Positions 54,137 through 64,000 of a stretch of 64,000 nucleotides of DNA are shown piece after piece. Source of the stretch: Adiantum capillus-veneris. Taxonomy: Eukaryota > Streptophyta > Polypodiopsida > Polypodiales > Pteridaceae. A program made the translations under genes and the position numbers. The stretch is from contig CM043955.1 of assembly GCA_014529385.2 (NCBI GenBank), positions 139,239,108 to 139,303,107 on the forward strand. Reading direction: 5' to 3'. The notes below the pieces were generated by a model, which was not told the DNA's origin, did not search any database, and saw nothing but the letters and a program-made list of their open reading frames with translations. Positions within the stretch are counted from its first letter, which is position 1; the number at the start of each line of letters is the position of its first letter.

Positions 54137-54336
54137 GTGCCAACTTAGTTGATAGAGCAAGAGCCTCTTGTGTCCAAGGTCTTGGGTTCAAACCCCCTTG
54201 ATAGCTTGTGTGACATGTTGCCCTTAGGGGCTGTTCCCCAAGTCTATATAATGGGTTGGCCAGCCTTATCCGGTTGGGATGCTCCACCTCACGGAGCCTG
54301 GTGTATGAGTTGTAATTTCAAGTTGTACGTATCTGT

Positions 54337-54345
<9 letters not shown>
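54137..54345 (+). mobile_element. tRNA-derived SINE
   Basis: The head resembles a tRNA: A-box-like CTTAGTTGATAGAGC (54143-54157) and B-box GGGTTCAAACCC (54184-54195) with tRNA spacing, but no proper acceptor stem or anticodon arm. A body of about 140 bases follows and a (GT)n tail begins at about 54340. A Pol III-transcribed non-autonomous retroposon. Confidence 0.7.

Positions 54346-54420
<75 letters not shown>
54341..54420. repeat. (GT)n(GA)n microsatellite between two retroposon tails
   Basis: About 58 bases of GT then 20 of GA, shared border of the plus-strand SINE and a minus-strand LINE tail. Confidence 0.95.
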
Positions 54421-54421
<1 letters not shown>

Positions 54422-54475
54422 ATGAAATGTTATATTAACGTCTTCAAAAGGCCATAATGACCTATGAGACCCAAA
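54421..54475 (-). mobile_element. LINE 3' tail fragment
   Basis: On the minus strand it matches the LINE end at 57450-57515: GGTCTCATAGGTCATT, GGCCTTTTG, AGACGTTAATATA, CATTTCATTTC. Upstream sequence is not similar. Confidence 0.7.
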
Positions 54476-54554
54476 AGTTACAAAGTCAGAGTAACAAAAT
54501 AACCTAAAAATAGTACAAAGCAAAGATATATACTATGGGGTCCTAAGATATATA

Positions 54555-54603
<49 letters not shown>

Positions 54604-55189
54604 ATTTGTGAGTGAATTCATTACCCACCTTTGCATAAGTTTTTTGTTTTGTCTTAAGAGTGAGAGAGAGAACCCTCGACATGGCCCACGGCACGACCTA
54701 TCCTCCATCGTGGCGTCTTTCCTCTATGCATGTTGGATATCAAACCTGCAGCTTTCCTCTCAAGCTCATGCCATCTAGCTGGCCGGCCTTGCTATGGTGT
54801 TCCTCGTGGCAGCCCTTTTCTAGGCTCGCTCTACCAGCCCCGCTGTCCTAATGGGGCCTATTCGGTGATTGTTGTTGGCTCCTTCCCCATAACTTGTATC
54901 CTTATTAGGGGTCTCTCCACTCTCCTACCACCAGTAATCGTCTCCCCCCCCCCAAAAAAACCCCCCGGGTCCCTCTCTCTTTGCTATTCCTTTTGTTTTT
55001 TCTTTCTGTTTTTTTTCTACTTGTTTCTTCTTGCATGTGGGCTGGGTGTGCGCGCCGGTGTGCCGATTTGGTTTCTTCTTCATTGTTGTTTGTGGGTGTG
55101 CTTGCTCATCTTTGGCTGCTTGTTAATCATTCAAGGTTTGTGTCGAGGCTTCCTCTAAGCCATATGGCAGTTTCAACAAGTTAAATTTG
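54476..55189. other. Unassigned, with (GA)n at 54558-54601
   Basis: Contains a (GA)n run, a C8A7C6 stretch near 54950 and T-rich sequence. No recognised domain. Confidence 0.4.
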
Positions 55190-56640
55190 AAGCGGTGTGG
55201 GCTGCACAAGAGGGGAGCCACTCCGCTCCTTTGCCACAGATTGCTTAGATGGAACATAAGTCACTAATTTCTCCTTGAGATTTTGAGGATAATGAGTCCC
55301 GACAAGCTTTGACGATATTTTGCGAAATGACTTTATGAAAATATGTACATTGTCAATATGATATATTGTAATTTAGTATAAGAATGCATGTATCTCAAGT
55401 CATGGACCAATTTTGTTATTTAATATAAAGCAATCTACAATAATGAGCAAATTTTAACGGAGACAGGAAAAAGCTTCTCGTTGTAGATGAACAAAAATCG
55501 TGCCTTTGATTAATGAATTGACATATCCCGTTACCCATTTTTGGATATAGTGAACTTAAGAAGTTGCAAAAATGATCACATCCACTAGGATAATGATCAA
55601 TACATAAATTAAAAGTATCAGGTCTAAAAATTTTCAAGTGAAAGTTGAAAAATCCCGATTAGAATTTCATTGCTCCTTAATTTTCAAGGGTAATTTATTA
55701 GTTGTAAAATAATGTGAATAATTTAGGATTTAGGTATAGTATCTGGAAAAGTCGTGATGAGATCTGCAATCAATGAAAAGGGGAGGTAGAGTTTGGTGGA
55801 GTTTTAACATGCTTTTCTCCAATTGAATGTAAAAGAATAAGTGACAATACCACAGTAATTGGAAATTTTCTAGATTGAACATGCTCTCTCATGTGTGTAT
55901 TGTTGAGAGTATGTAATGGGAAGATGAAATGTTTGCAATATTTTATTTGATGATTTGAACTTAGTGCATCAAGACATCAATTGGAGATTAGCAACATCTG
56001 GATGTGATGGCTAAGTGTATGTGAAATGAATGTGATCTAGTGCATCAAGCGTTCCGGAGAGATGACATGGCTACACAAGGATCTAGGTGCATCAAGAGTT
56101 CTTGATTAGATGAGATGGCTAGATTGAATGATTGAAACACAGTATTCATTGTGAACTAAGTCTGTGATTTGTGAACTGCATTGCAACTTTCTGAACGTAC
56201 TGTCTTGTGGGGATGGTCATGGGCATGGTTTGCTTGTAATGTGAAAAGAAAGGATATAAATCTGATAGTGACAAGATTTAGTAGATCGAGACATCCGTGA
56301 AAAGATCAATGCGATCTACTAAATGCGACCTAAAAAGTCCAAAGCGTAGAGGCTGCTGCAGATTTCCATGATTCACATTAACATGCTGACATAGCAGGCT
56401 ATACAGATTTCTATGTTTTGTATTGGCTTAGGCAAGGGAGTTTTTGCACATGCTCTTGAGTGCAAATGCTTTTCGTGCCAAGTGCTTTTGGACCAGAGCT
56501 TTTGGGGCTTTGCTTTTGAGCATCCCTTGTACTGCTTATAAGAGCACTTGGGGCTAGTCTTCGTAGAGCATCTGGACACTGCGTCTTAGACAGAACTGGA
56601 CCCTAGGAGAGTTGTACCTTTGCGAACTTCGTCGTTCCTT
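55190..56640 (+). repeat. H7: Ty3 3' internal region and LTR relic
   Basis: 55196-55240 carries the family's pre-LTR signature (GGGCTGCACAAGAGGGGAG, CACTCCGCTCCTTTG). The following non-coding part has repeats of AGTGCATCAAG. From about 56380 LTR-like sequence appears (GCTTTTGGGGCTTTGCTTTTG, TGCTTATAAGAGCAC, TTGTACCTTTG). Borders are blurred. No coding region. Confidence 0.6.
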
Positions 56641-56646
56641 GTCGAG

Positions 56647-56648
<2 letters not shown>

Positions 56649-56720
<72 letters not shown>
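56649..56720 (+). repeat. (CT)36 microsatellite
   Basis: About 72 bases of CT at the junction of LTR-like and LINE sequence. Confidence 0.95.
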
Positions 56721-56722
<2 letters not shown>

Positions 56723-57515
56723 ATTCGCACATCTTCACACCAGCTTGGGATTGAGACAGGTAGATTCAGAGGCATACCAACAGACAGTAGGATATGTCAG
56801 TTATGCCATGCAGAGCCAGAGATAAGAGTTTCAGTACATATGTCGCTGCACAGTCTACTATGAGATACGGGGACGCTTTCATTGTTTATTCAAAGATGGT
56901 TTTGACTCTTTAGATAGAGTCATGAGATATCAGGATCAAAGATGTCTCGGATTATTCCTACTTGAGATACAGAGACATAGAGACGCTCTGTTGAGTGGGC
57001 AAAGACAGAGCCAGTCCCAGAGACGCATCTCAGATTTCTTCAGCCTGAGTACCACACAGGCAGAGGGGACACCACCATCACAGAGCTCGGTTCCCACCCA
57101 TACACACACCAGCGGTACTTAGCGGTACTCTCATTGATCGAGCTATAGAGTTAGGGAGATCGAGACGACCGCGACTGAGGAGGGGAGCCACGCAGCACCG
57201 ACAGAGATTGCGGCAGAGGATCCACAGGATTCCAGCACGACACCCAGAGTGTCGATCAGGATAGGCTTCATGCTACTGCTATATTGTATCATGGTGACAC
57301 TTATCCCCACTTTGTACCTTTATGACATGATACCATTGATCAGCCTACCAGCCACCCATAGGAGTCGGTAGCACTCCTATCAGTTTCTTTGTTTGTAGTT
57401 TTCTTTGTTTGTACCCAGACTTGGTACTAGACTCATCATTGTAATCAGTTGGTCTCATAGGTCATTTTGGCCTTTTGTAGACGTTAATATATCATTTCAT
57501 TTCACATTTCTCTCT
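56721..57515 (+). pseudogene. LINE 3' end: ORF2 C terminus and 3' UTR
   Basis: SSHQLGIETGRFRGIPTDSR followed by ICQLCHAEPEIRVSVHMSLH is the LINE C-terminal Cys/His motif. The rest is decayed (RYQDQRCLGLFLLEIQRHRD). The 3' end AGACGTTAATATATC... is shared with 54421-54475. A (CT)n/(GT)n tail follows at 57510-57556. A 5'-truncated insertion in an H-family LTR. Confidence 0.8.
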
Positions 57516-57556
57516 CTCTGTGGGGTGTGTGTGTCTGTGTGTGTGTGTGTGTGTGT

Positions 57557-57607
57557 TGTTCGTGTGTTGCTATTGATTTCTCGCTTGGAGTGTCCAAGCG
57601 TGTAACA
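57557..57607 (+). repeat. End of an H-family LTR (H6)
   Basis: CGCTTGGAGTGTCCAAGCGTGTAACA parallels the H1 LTR end. It continues the LTR broken at about 56640 by the LINE. No primer-binding site follows; gag sequence begins within about 60 bases, so the leader is deleted. Confidence 0.7.
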
Positions 57608-58135
57608 TATTTATAGCCACAAAGTCCCACGCTCCAAAGACACCGCAAGCTTTCGAGAATATTTTGGCTTGTAGTTACATGAACTCCTTGTTTGAAGTAA
57701 GGCTTTTGGCAAAATGGGGTAACTTCAAATTGTTGGCCACGGAGACTATGGAAGAATACAATCAAAAGTTTGTAGACATCTACATCCCAGTGTCTTTCTT
57801 CAAGCTGATAATCATGAAGGATTGGTGTGAGAGCTACACTATAGGACTGTCATCACCACTTCACGAATATTGTTTGTCCAAACAAGTCTCTACCATCCAG
57901 GAGCTCATGACCATGTTGCGGTTCGCTACAAATTCATGATAGGGAGACTGGAATTTACAACTAACAATCAGCCGTAACTACACAAAATCCTTGACCACAA
58001 TGCACAAATTCTCGAGATTCTCGCAACACTTCGACTCAACATGCACGAACTTGCTTGACTACCCGCCAACCAGAAACTCTACAACAAGAAGGCAGGTGCT
58101 TCGAATGTTTTCAAGCGGGGCACACGTTCTGCGTC
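57608..58135 (+). pseudogene. H6: gag C-terminal part and zinc knuckle
   Basis: MNSLFEVRLLAKWGNFKLLA, TMEEYNQKFVDIYIPVSFFK, CESYTIGLSSPLHEYCLSKQ correspond to a Ty3 capsid. After a frameshift, CFECFQAGHTFCVC is a complete CX2CX4HX4C knuckle at about 58092-58134, and the next bases are the start of K. Confidence 0.75.
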
Positions 58136-58304
58136 TGTCACAAACTGCTGGCCTGTCAACTACTGAAGACGAAGGGGGTTAAGACTCCCTGGTCCTAACC
58201 CTAGCCAACATGCACATCCCGACCGAGGGCCCTAAACACTAGCAAAAGGAGGAGAAGAAGACCTATCAACTTACTGAAGACCAACCAAGTGACCTAAAGA
58301 CAAA

Positions 58305-58649
58305 CATAGCAGCTACGGTACGGGACGGGACGTTTAATATGCTGTGTACAACACGCGTACTAGACGTATTTTTGAGAATAAAAAATAAAATATGTCAACT
58401 TTTTTAGATATAATACTTTAATAAGAACAAATGAAGCGGTTCATGGACCTCCTCAATGACACTTCAATATTTAACCATAGCATACATAAACAAGCACCAT
58501 GAAGCTCTAAAACACAATTGATCAACTAGAAAAAAGACATACATTTTGAGCAAAAAAAACGTTAGAATAGAAAACGTTATAGACGTATTGATCGTTTCAA
58601 TACGGGACGTCGTGTATCCTAAATAAAATACGCATATTTTAGCTGCTAT
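58305..58649. mobile_element. MITE of 345 bp, hAT-like
   Basis: Inverted ends CATAGCAGCTA / ATAGCAGCTAAAA and an exact 9-base direct repeat AAAGACAAA at 58296-58304 and 58650-58658 (8-bp duplication plus a chance base, or 9). Subterminal GGGACGGGACGT and ACGGGACGTCGT. A/T-rich, non-coding. Confidence 0.85.
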
Positions 58650-59012
58650 AAAGACAAATAGGGAGTAAGGATTAAAAATCCCAACCCGATCAACTTACAA
58701 ATCAGTGGCCAAGGGACTTAAACCCTAAAAAGACCTCCAAAAGACAATCTTCGCGCAAATTTGCTAACTGTACGAACAATCCCAAAATCTTGCTGACAGG
58801 TTGTAGGAATTTCCGTATTTTGCGCTGCAACTCTTTCGGCGTTGAATTTTGGACCAAACGCTATTACAGGTGTTGCTTTTCATGTAGTTGCTTTTGGACA
58901 ACCCAAGGGACTTTAAATAAGTGTGTTGGGCTCTCTCTCTCTCTCTCTCTGGCATTCTATCACGTGGAGAAGTAGAGCAGAGTTGAGCCAACTAGTTGTA
59001 CCTTGTTGGAGC

Positions 59013-59041
59013 AATATAAAAACATACCGAAAGGGGCGTCA
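59013..59041 (+). promoter_or_regulatory. Conserved LTR core motif (K copy)
   Basis: AATATAAAAACATACC plus GAAAGGGGCGTCA, about 125 bases from the presumed LTR end. Confidence 0.5.
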
Positions 59042-59165
59042 CAGATTAGGGAAAATGGAGTTTGGGAGTGGAACTTTGCTACTCCGTGTCTCGTTTGGAT
59101 TCTCTCTCTTTCAGTTCAGTTCTTTTGAAGTGCCTAAAGCCTGTTAAGTCTGTTCTTTTACAAAA

Positions 59166-59570
59166 TTTATGTGCGCGATGCTTCCAAGGAATTATGCAGA
59201 GCCCATGGAAAGTTTTGTGACCATAAAGCGCTCATCTTCTTCGATCCAAGAGTCACCAAAAACTTCATCCACCCAGAGTTCTTGAGCAGATGGACTTTGA
59301 GTACAACTAGTTTGCTGGAGGCATTGAGACCGAGCTTGCTATAGAAAATACCAACACAGTTGTCCAACTTATTGGTGCTCTTCCTATCTCCATTCAAGGG
59401 TTCCACAGCAAAGCAGATTTTCACATCATGAAGTTAGGGCATTGCAAGGCTCTTTTCGGCATGCCTTGGCTTGACAAAAACGATACTACCATTCACATTC
59501 ATAACAGAATCATCACTTTGATTCAAGATGGCACTCCAATCCTCCTTCGAGTTTGACTTACGGAAACCAA
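59166..59570 (+). pseudogene. H6: protease
   Basis: RDASKELCRAHGKFCDHKAL, then IFFDPRVTKNFIHPEFLSRW: active-site triplet DPR instead of D-S/T-G. In shifted frames ELAIENTNTVVQLIGALPIS, KLGHCKALFGMPWLDKNDTT match the retropepsin second half. Ends in stops; no RT follows. Confidence 0.75.
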
Positions 59571-60261
59571 TCACGAATGTATTTAGTTTTCTTTTGTATT
59601 TAGAGTACTTTTTGGAAAACTGTTTGAAGATTGTTTGGAATAGGTTTTAACTGTTTTAAACTTGTTTTGATGCCGATTCAAATTGTTTGATATTGGTTTC
59701 AATGTTGTTTAAAAACCTCTTGGTACGCAGATTATGGTCTAGGGAGCGTCTAGACTCTAGTCATACTTGGGACCTCTAAACAATGCAGACTGCGGTCTAA
59801 GGAGGGAGCTCTTTGGTTGTATATGGAATCCTTTGAACAACGTAAACTTCGGTTTGGGGAGTGTTTGGTTGTATCTGGATGTCTTTATGTTATGTGTGTG
59901 CACATGTAAATTTTGTGTCATTTGTAAAGCACTCTGTGAAGCATATGAATCTGGTGCATCAATAGTTCTAATTTGGATGAGATTGCTTGGGTATGTGATC
60001 GTAGTGCATCGCGACACCCCTTGACAAGACGAGCGCGATGGCTAATATTGCTACATCGGAATATCAAGAGCTCCGATACAAGCTGAGATGATTGGATAAA
60101 AATCTAATTGTGGAACCATATGATGTAATGCATGCTCAGGAATGTGTTGTTTGGCAATGATGGACATTGGCATGTCTGCATTAAGGCAATGTCTACTAAA
60201 GAATGATATAAAGTTTTGCAAGTCTGATTGCGGATGATTACCCTTCTTTCAAGTGGGGGGT
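59571..60261 (+). other. Ty3 3' internal region before H4 LTR
   Basis: Non-coding. Repeated phrases (GTTTGGTTGTAT, AGACT-CGGTCT) and the family's ATGCGAT/GCATC pattern. Ends in PPT CAAGTGGGGGG before the LTR. Confidence 0.5.
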
Positions 60262-60700
60262 ATGTCACAAGTTAATTACGTGGCATGACCCCTAAGGGAT
60301 TAGGACATTAGAGAAGCCCAACATTGGACAACCTAGCCAAAGGACAAAACCCTTAAAATGAGGTGACGTGACTGCAGTATGGACGCCCCGACGTTCGGGC
60401 ACAGAACACGAGAGCTGTATGGACATGCCGTAAAATGTGAAAATTGCCCTGACCACTACGTTTTTGGGACCTAAGTGCTTCTGGGGCATAGCTTTTAATA
60501 TCAGATGCTTTTCAAGCCCAAGGGCCTTTAAATATGAGCCTCCCACGCTCACTCTGGCATTCATGCGTGTGCGGAAGCAGAGACCGAGTCCTCCAGCAGT
60601 TGTACCTTTGTAAAGGAATATAAAAGAAATATTGAAAGCGGTACAAGGGTTTCATGGCCAATGCTCTGGGAGTGGAGCTCCACCACTTGGTTCCTACAGT
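60262..60700 (+). repeat. H4 LTR (J/K type)
   Basis: TGTCACAAGTTAATTACGTGG after a PPT. GGCCTTTAAATATGAGCC (same promoter box as J), degenerate core motif near 60618-60645, then ending in (CT)n where LINE ORF1 begins. Confidence 0.75.
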
Positions 60701-60849
60701 GTGGATCCTCTCTCTCTCTCTGTGTGCTGAGACAGCACGTAGAGCAGCTCTGCTGCACACTCAGCCCACACCTGCGCGTAGCCTACCTGCCCTCAGCCTC
60801 TCTTTGCGTGCAGCCCACCTTCAGCTCACACATGTGCGTTCCTGCTTCC

Positions 60850-61397
60850 AAACAAGCGGATAACACAAATGGAAAGGGAGATGAAGGAATGGAAAGCAGA
60901 GACAGAAGGATGGTGGAAGGAGAAGGCCAACCTTCTTCAAATGTTCCTCAACGAACGAAGGCACGCAATGTGGAAGGAGGAGAAAGAGGACTTGCACGCA
61001 GAGATACAAGCACTTAAGGCGGATTCACATGCACTCAAAGTAGAGGTCTCAGCCGACAGCTTGTTGATAGAGCAAACAGTGGACTAGAGGAAGGTGAGTT
61101 CCAACCCTTGGTGATAAAGGAAATCAAGGTCATCAAGGAGCAGGTACAGATGATCAAAGAGGAAGAGAAACATCATGTAGCAAAGACGTCTTCGTGGATG
61201 CATGTGATCACGAAGACATAGAAGAAGGCGGATGAGGCCGAGAAATGGATAGAAGTCGCTAAGAAAGGGAAAGGAAAAGAAACCACATTTATGCCTACTC
61301 CTGCAATCATTAACATGACTTTAGCAGAAGAGCAGCGAAGGAAGACCAGAGCTTTGCATGTACGAGTACCAGTCTACAAGAAGGGGAAGTCAAAGTG
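60850..61397 (+). pseudogene. LINE ORF1 fragment
   Basis: Coiled coil MEREMKEWKAETEGWWKEKA, NERRHAMWKEEKEDLHAEIQ, then in other frames EIKVIKEQVQMIKEEEKHHV, WIEVAKKGKGKETT and LAEEQRRKTRALHVRV. The last parallels F's EEEKLRYARRLNVRITG, placing this as the ORF1 coiled coil and start of its RRM. Broken by stops and cut at 61398 by an LTR. Confidence 0.75.
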
Positions 61398-62055
61398 TCA
61401 CAAGGATGTGGCAACTGCTAACCTTAGTTGTTGGTTTGTTTCGGATGATTTTTGTTTAATTTTTGCGACCCTCTTTTTGAAGTTGCAAATGGCCGGACAT
61501 TGTATGGCCAGTGTGAAACAATAGTTTTGCCCGCAGACGGGAAGTTGGTCGGCACTGGAATTCCAATAGTAAAAGGGTGTCTAGGCTCAGCTCAAAGTCA
61601 TCTAGGTCCCCTCGCCGCACTTAATAAGTTGGTGGATACTAGGAAATTAACTCCATAGAGGCACAGTGACAAGGTGGAGTCACCAAGAGAAAATCACCTG
61701 AGAACTGGGCTACATTGCATTTTTGGATGTGGTCCCAGTGGTGAAAGATGGTCAGATAACCAGTGAGAGTCCAATGGAAGCATCTCCTAAAATTTAGGGA
61801 ACTGCTATTTTGGGCCATGAAATCTGTTCGCGTCATTAGCTCCGGAATGACAAGAGGAACATTTCATTACTCTGCTGCTAAGTCAACTGAGCAACCGGTT
61901 GAGATATTTTTAGACCAGAAGGTCCAAAGTGGGGAATTAATGCATGAATGCCACTTGGCACATTTTTGGTCATTTTCCAACTTAAGAGAGAGAAGTGTTA
62001 AAACAAAACGTGGGCTGCATTTTTCAGCCGTATGGTGGATTATTGCAGGTACCAA
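61398..62055 (+). repeat. L: E1/G-type LTR fragment
   Basis: TGTCACAAGGATGTGGCAACTGCTAACC aligns with the G LTR start. Later shared blocks CTCCTAAAATTTAGGGAACTG, GGAATGACAAG and GCAACCGGTTG. Stops well before the core motif, then Ty3 integrase of H2 begins: truncated. Confidence 0.75.
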
Positions 62056-62640
62056 AGCTATTGTGTGCTTGCCTATCCTCTATATACAATGAAGTGCAAG
62101 AACTGAAGCCTTGCACAGGATTCACTGCTATATGGGATGGCTACTTGATGGCTACGGCATGGCATCAACACCACCTTGAAAGATGTGGAGCGTTACTTCT
62201 TTTGGCCGAGACTCAAGAAAGATGTGGACGACTTTGTACGCAGTTTTTTGGTATGCCAGAAGGTCAAGTTTGACAGGCATAAGGCATAGGGATTGTTACA
62301 ACCTTTACCCATTCCCACCCACCCCTGGGAAAGTATTGCAATGGATATCATTTTTTAGCTCCCGAAGACACAGAGTGGGCATGATGACATTTGGACTGTC
62401 ATCGACAGATTGAGCAAGCAAGCTCACTTCATTCCAGTGAAGAAAACAGTCGAGCTGGATCATTTAGCAAGACTCTTCATTGCACAGATTTTCAGACTAC
62501 ATGGCATGCCTGAGACAATAGTCTCTGACAGAGATCCTCAATTCACGAGCAAGATGAGCAACCCGAAGTGGAGGAAAGCGAGGAGATATACCTATTCCAG
62601 AACAGATATTGGCACAGAATAGAGTCACTGATGTCCCCTT
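62056..62640 (+). pseudogene. H2: integrase, internally deleted
   Basis: INTTLKDVERYFFWPRLKKD, SFLVCQKVKFDRHKA*GLLQ, ESIAMDIIF, IWTVIDRLSKQAHFIPVKKT, DHLARLFIAQIFRLHGMPET and VSDRDPQFTS are kept. At about 62550 the sequence jumps to GATGAGCAACCCGAAGTGG, which in H1 lies just before the chromodomain-like tail. The catalytic Glu part and tail are lost. Confidence 0.8.
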
Positions 62641-63098
62641 CATGGATACTAAAGGGCTGAGTAGTATTCTGTTGTATAACTTTATACCTGGAATTCCCGA
62701 AAATGAAAATGATTGATTTGTACATGACTTGTTTGAGTGCAGGAACTGAAAGACGGACTGCCTGCAGCATTTCGGTCTCATAAATCCCTATAGACATGAT
62801 TGCAATAAGGATTAGTTAATCGGGCATCCGTGAGGTCCGCAATGGATCTAGATGCGATTACTAAATACGTTGCCGATTGATCATGGTCTGAGAATTGAAA
62901 TGAATTTGTCATGTGATGTCCTGTGATGTCAAGTGATGTCCTGTGATGTCCGGTGATGGAACTGTTGTCTTGTACAAGTGCTAGATGTGTCGTGTCTAGT
63001 GCGTTGGTACTAACAGTCAGTGTCTACTAAGACAGCTTATGGCCTCTGTCTGTTTTGTAGGCGTAATCGAGGGCAATTGCAATTCTTTCAAGAGGGGG
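62641..63098 (+). other. H2 3' internal region and PPT
   Basis: Collinear with H1 15220-15680. Contains a short array of (T)GTGATGTC(C) units at 62910-62955 and ends in PPT CAAGAGGGGGG. Confidence 0.75.
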
Positions 63099-63128
63099 GT
63101 ATGTCACAAACTGGTGACGTGGCAAGCC

Positions 63129-63163
<35 letters not shown>

Positions 63164-63230
63164 TGACGTGGTAGCAACCCAAAAAACGCACCGACAGGCT
63201 GACGTGGCAGTGTAAGGAAACCCGCAGAAC
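63099..63230 (+). repeat. H2 3' LTR, truncated
   Basis: TGTCACAAACTGGTGACGTGGC with an (AC)n run at 63131-63160. Only about 130 bases remain before H3 protease sequence. Confidence 0.7.
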
Positions 63231-63299
63231 ACGCTCATTGGTTGATGTAAAAAGAAAAGGCAGATGAAAACAGAACTCGTACCACATTGCGTAGGGCCC

Positions 63300-64000
63300 G
63301 ACCCAAATCAGATAAACGAAAGTACAAAACTTTGTCGCACTTCAAGCAAAGTGAAAGATCAGGAAGCAATCATTTTTCTTTGATGGAGGAGCCAAGGCCA
63401 ACTTCTTTTCACTAGAATCGGCGGCTCGACTTTGAATTACACCCAACAGGCTGAGGCCACACGCGGAGACAGTTCTAGCAGCACGCGGATGGGATGTTGC
63501 CATTACACCGATCATTGGCAAACTTCGTTTGCACTGTCAAGGGTATTTAGGGCACGAGGACTTCTACGTAATACCCTTAGGAAGGTTGTGACCTCCTCCT
63601 AGAAATCCCTTGGTACCACAAGAACAACACCGTCGTTGACTATCGGGCCGAGAAAGCGACTTTGACAAAGGGCAAAGAGATTGTACTTGATGAAAATCAA
63701 TTTCTTTACTTGATTTTTTGGAGAGAACTGAATAATGATTGCAGGTCGAATATGTTTTGACCTTGAAAAAGAACACCAAGATTTTCTCCACACTCATGCC
63801 GATTGCTTTTCTGCGGGCCTGCCAAGCGAGTTGCCACCAACTCGTCCTGACGATCATACTATTGATCTCATACTTGGAAGCACACTACCGAACCGGCCAC
63901 CTTACCGTGTGACCGAGCCCAGAATGGAGAGATTATGAACCAAGTGAAAGACCTCTTGGAAAAGGGTCTTATCCAGCCGAGTACTTCACTCTACTGCTCT
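63300..64000 (+). pseudogene. H3: Ty3 protease and start of RT, runs off window
   Basis: KVKDQEAIIF then FFDGGAKANFF (triplet DGG) near 63390-63415, CQGYLGHEDFYV-like and HKNNTVVDY in shifted frames. An open stretch follows: MFDLEKEHQDFLHTHADCFS, PSELPPTRPDDHTIDLILGS, LPNRPPYRVTEPRMERL. The last lines (NQVKDLLEKGLIQPST in another frame) enter RT. Same family as H1, C and E1. Confidence 0.8.

Larger units (their letters stand above)
58136..59165 (+). repeat. K: solo-LTR-like insertion in H6
   Basis: Starts TGTCACAAACTGCTGGCC (compare J). It contains CCTAACCCTA motifs, a MITE at 58305-58649, a TTTAAATA box at about 58913, a (CT)n run, and the core motif (59013-59041), and ends with J-like sequence CTGTTAAGTCTGTTCTTTTACA. 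H6 protease resumes after it. A target duplication is not clear. Confidence 0.75.

Noticed and set aside
54137-54198. tRNA gene
   Set aside because: A- and B-box-like sequences are present, but no acceptor stem pairing or anticodon arm could be drawn and a SINE body with repeat tail follows.
58130-59175. 5-bp target duplication for K
   Set aside because: Flanks GCGTC and sequences around 59162-59175 do not give a clear match, and the exact right end of K is uncertain.
1-64000. CRISPR array, bacterial operon, prophage or plasmid features
   Set aside because: Repeats are LTRs, microsatellites and tandem duplications; no spacer pattern, cas genes, Shine-Dalgarno-led gene runs or bacterial RNA genes.

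Overview
This is a window of nuclear DNA from a land plant, and almost all of it is transposable elements stacked inside one another. Evidence for a plant: LTR-retrotransposon primer-binding sites complementary to the plant initiator-Met tRNA (TGGTATCAGAGC at 4857 and, on the minus strand, 33355), Ty3 chromoviruses with chromodomain-like C termini, a Ty1/copia element, L1-type LINEs, a hAT (BED/DUF659/hATC) transposon, AAACCCTAA-type motifs, and spliced exons of a SART3-like gene. The species cannot be read from the sequence. The repeat density suggests a large-genome lineage such as a fern, lycophyte or gymnosperm, which is an inference. No bacterial operons, rRNA, functional tRNA or CRISPR were seen. 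Element names (E1, H1, A, B, C, D, F, G, H2-H7, J, K, L) are local labels.

Left part (1-16,222): a Ty3 remnant H1 (+) is cut by a minus-strand Ty3 element E1 (gag/protease 1-1763, 1,468-bp LTR at 1888-3355). It is also cut by a complete-length Ty3 chromovirus A (3749-12866) with two LTRs, PBS, PPT and a near-perfect 5-bp target duplication. A's gag is split by a LINE (5833-7465, 11-bp duplication), which itself carries a 174-bp hAT-type MITE with a perfect 8-bp duplication. H1 carries a second copy of the same MITE and ends in its 3' LTR (15681-16222).

Middle (16,640-34,054): a minus-strand Ty3 element C runs from its 5' LTR (33368-34054) down to 17,481. It is interrupted by B (+, 25712-30259, a Ty3 element lacking protease and RT) and by a nearly intact copia element D (-, 18921-24404). 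D is flanked by an extra LTR and a duplicated 355-bp piece of C integrase.

34,055-40,430: Ty3 element H5 (+), whose 5' LTR was split by C and whose pol is split by J (36971-38446, perfect 5-bp duplication). J is an LTR-like insertion with a 37-bp telomere-like array and a threefold tandem repeat of its promoter/R region.

41,094-52,110: a long LINE (F, ORF1 and ORF2), split by a hAT transposon (42802-44957) and truncated by the 3' LTR of a minus-strand Ty3 element G (46871-50083). G abuts another LINE fragment.

52,378-53,294: four in-phase exons (-) of a SART3/p110-like U4/U6 snRNP recycling factor, the only host-gene signal seen. The elements around it may lie in its introns, or this may be an isolated fragment.

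54,137-64,000: a tRNA-derived SINE, LINE tails, and several H-family Ty3 fragments (H7, H6, H4, H2, H3) with LTRs, a solo-like LTR K containing a 345-bp MITE, and a LINE ORF1 cut by an E1/G-type LTR (L). Nearly every retroelement ORF is broken, so this is a graveyard rather than an active locus. The clearest structural themes are a shared ATACCGAAAGGGGCGCC motif in otherwise different LTRs and rearrangements left by LTR recombination.
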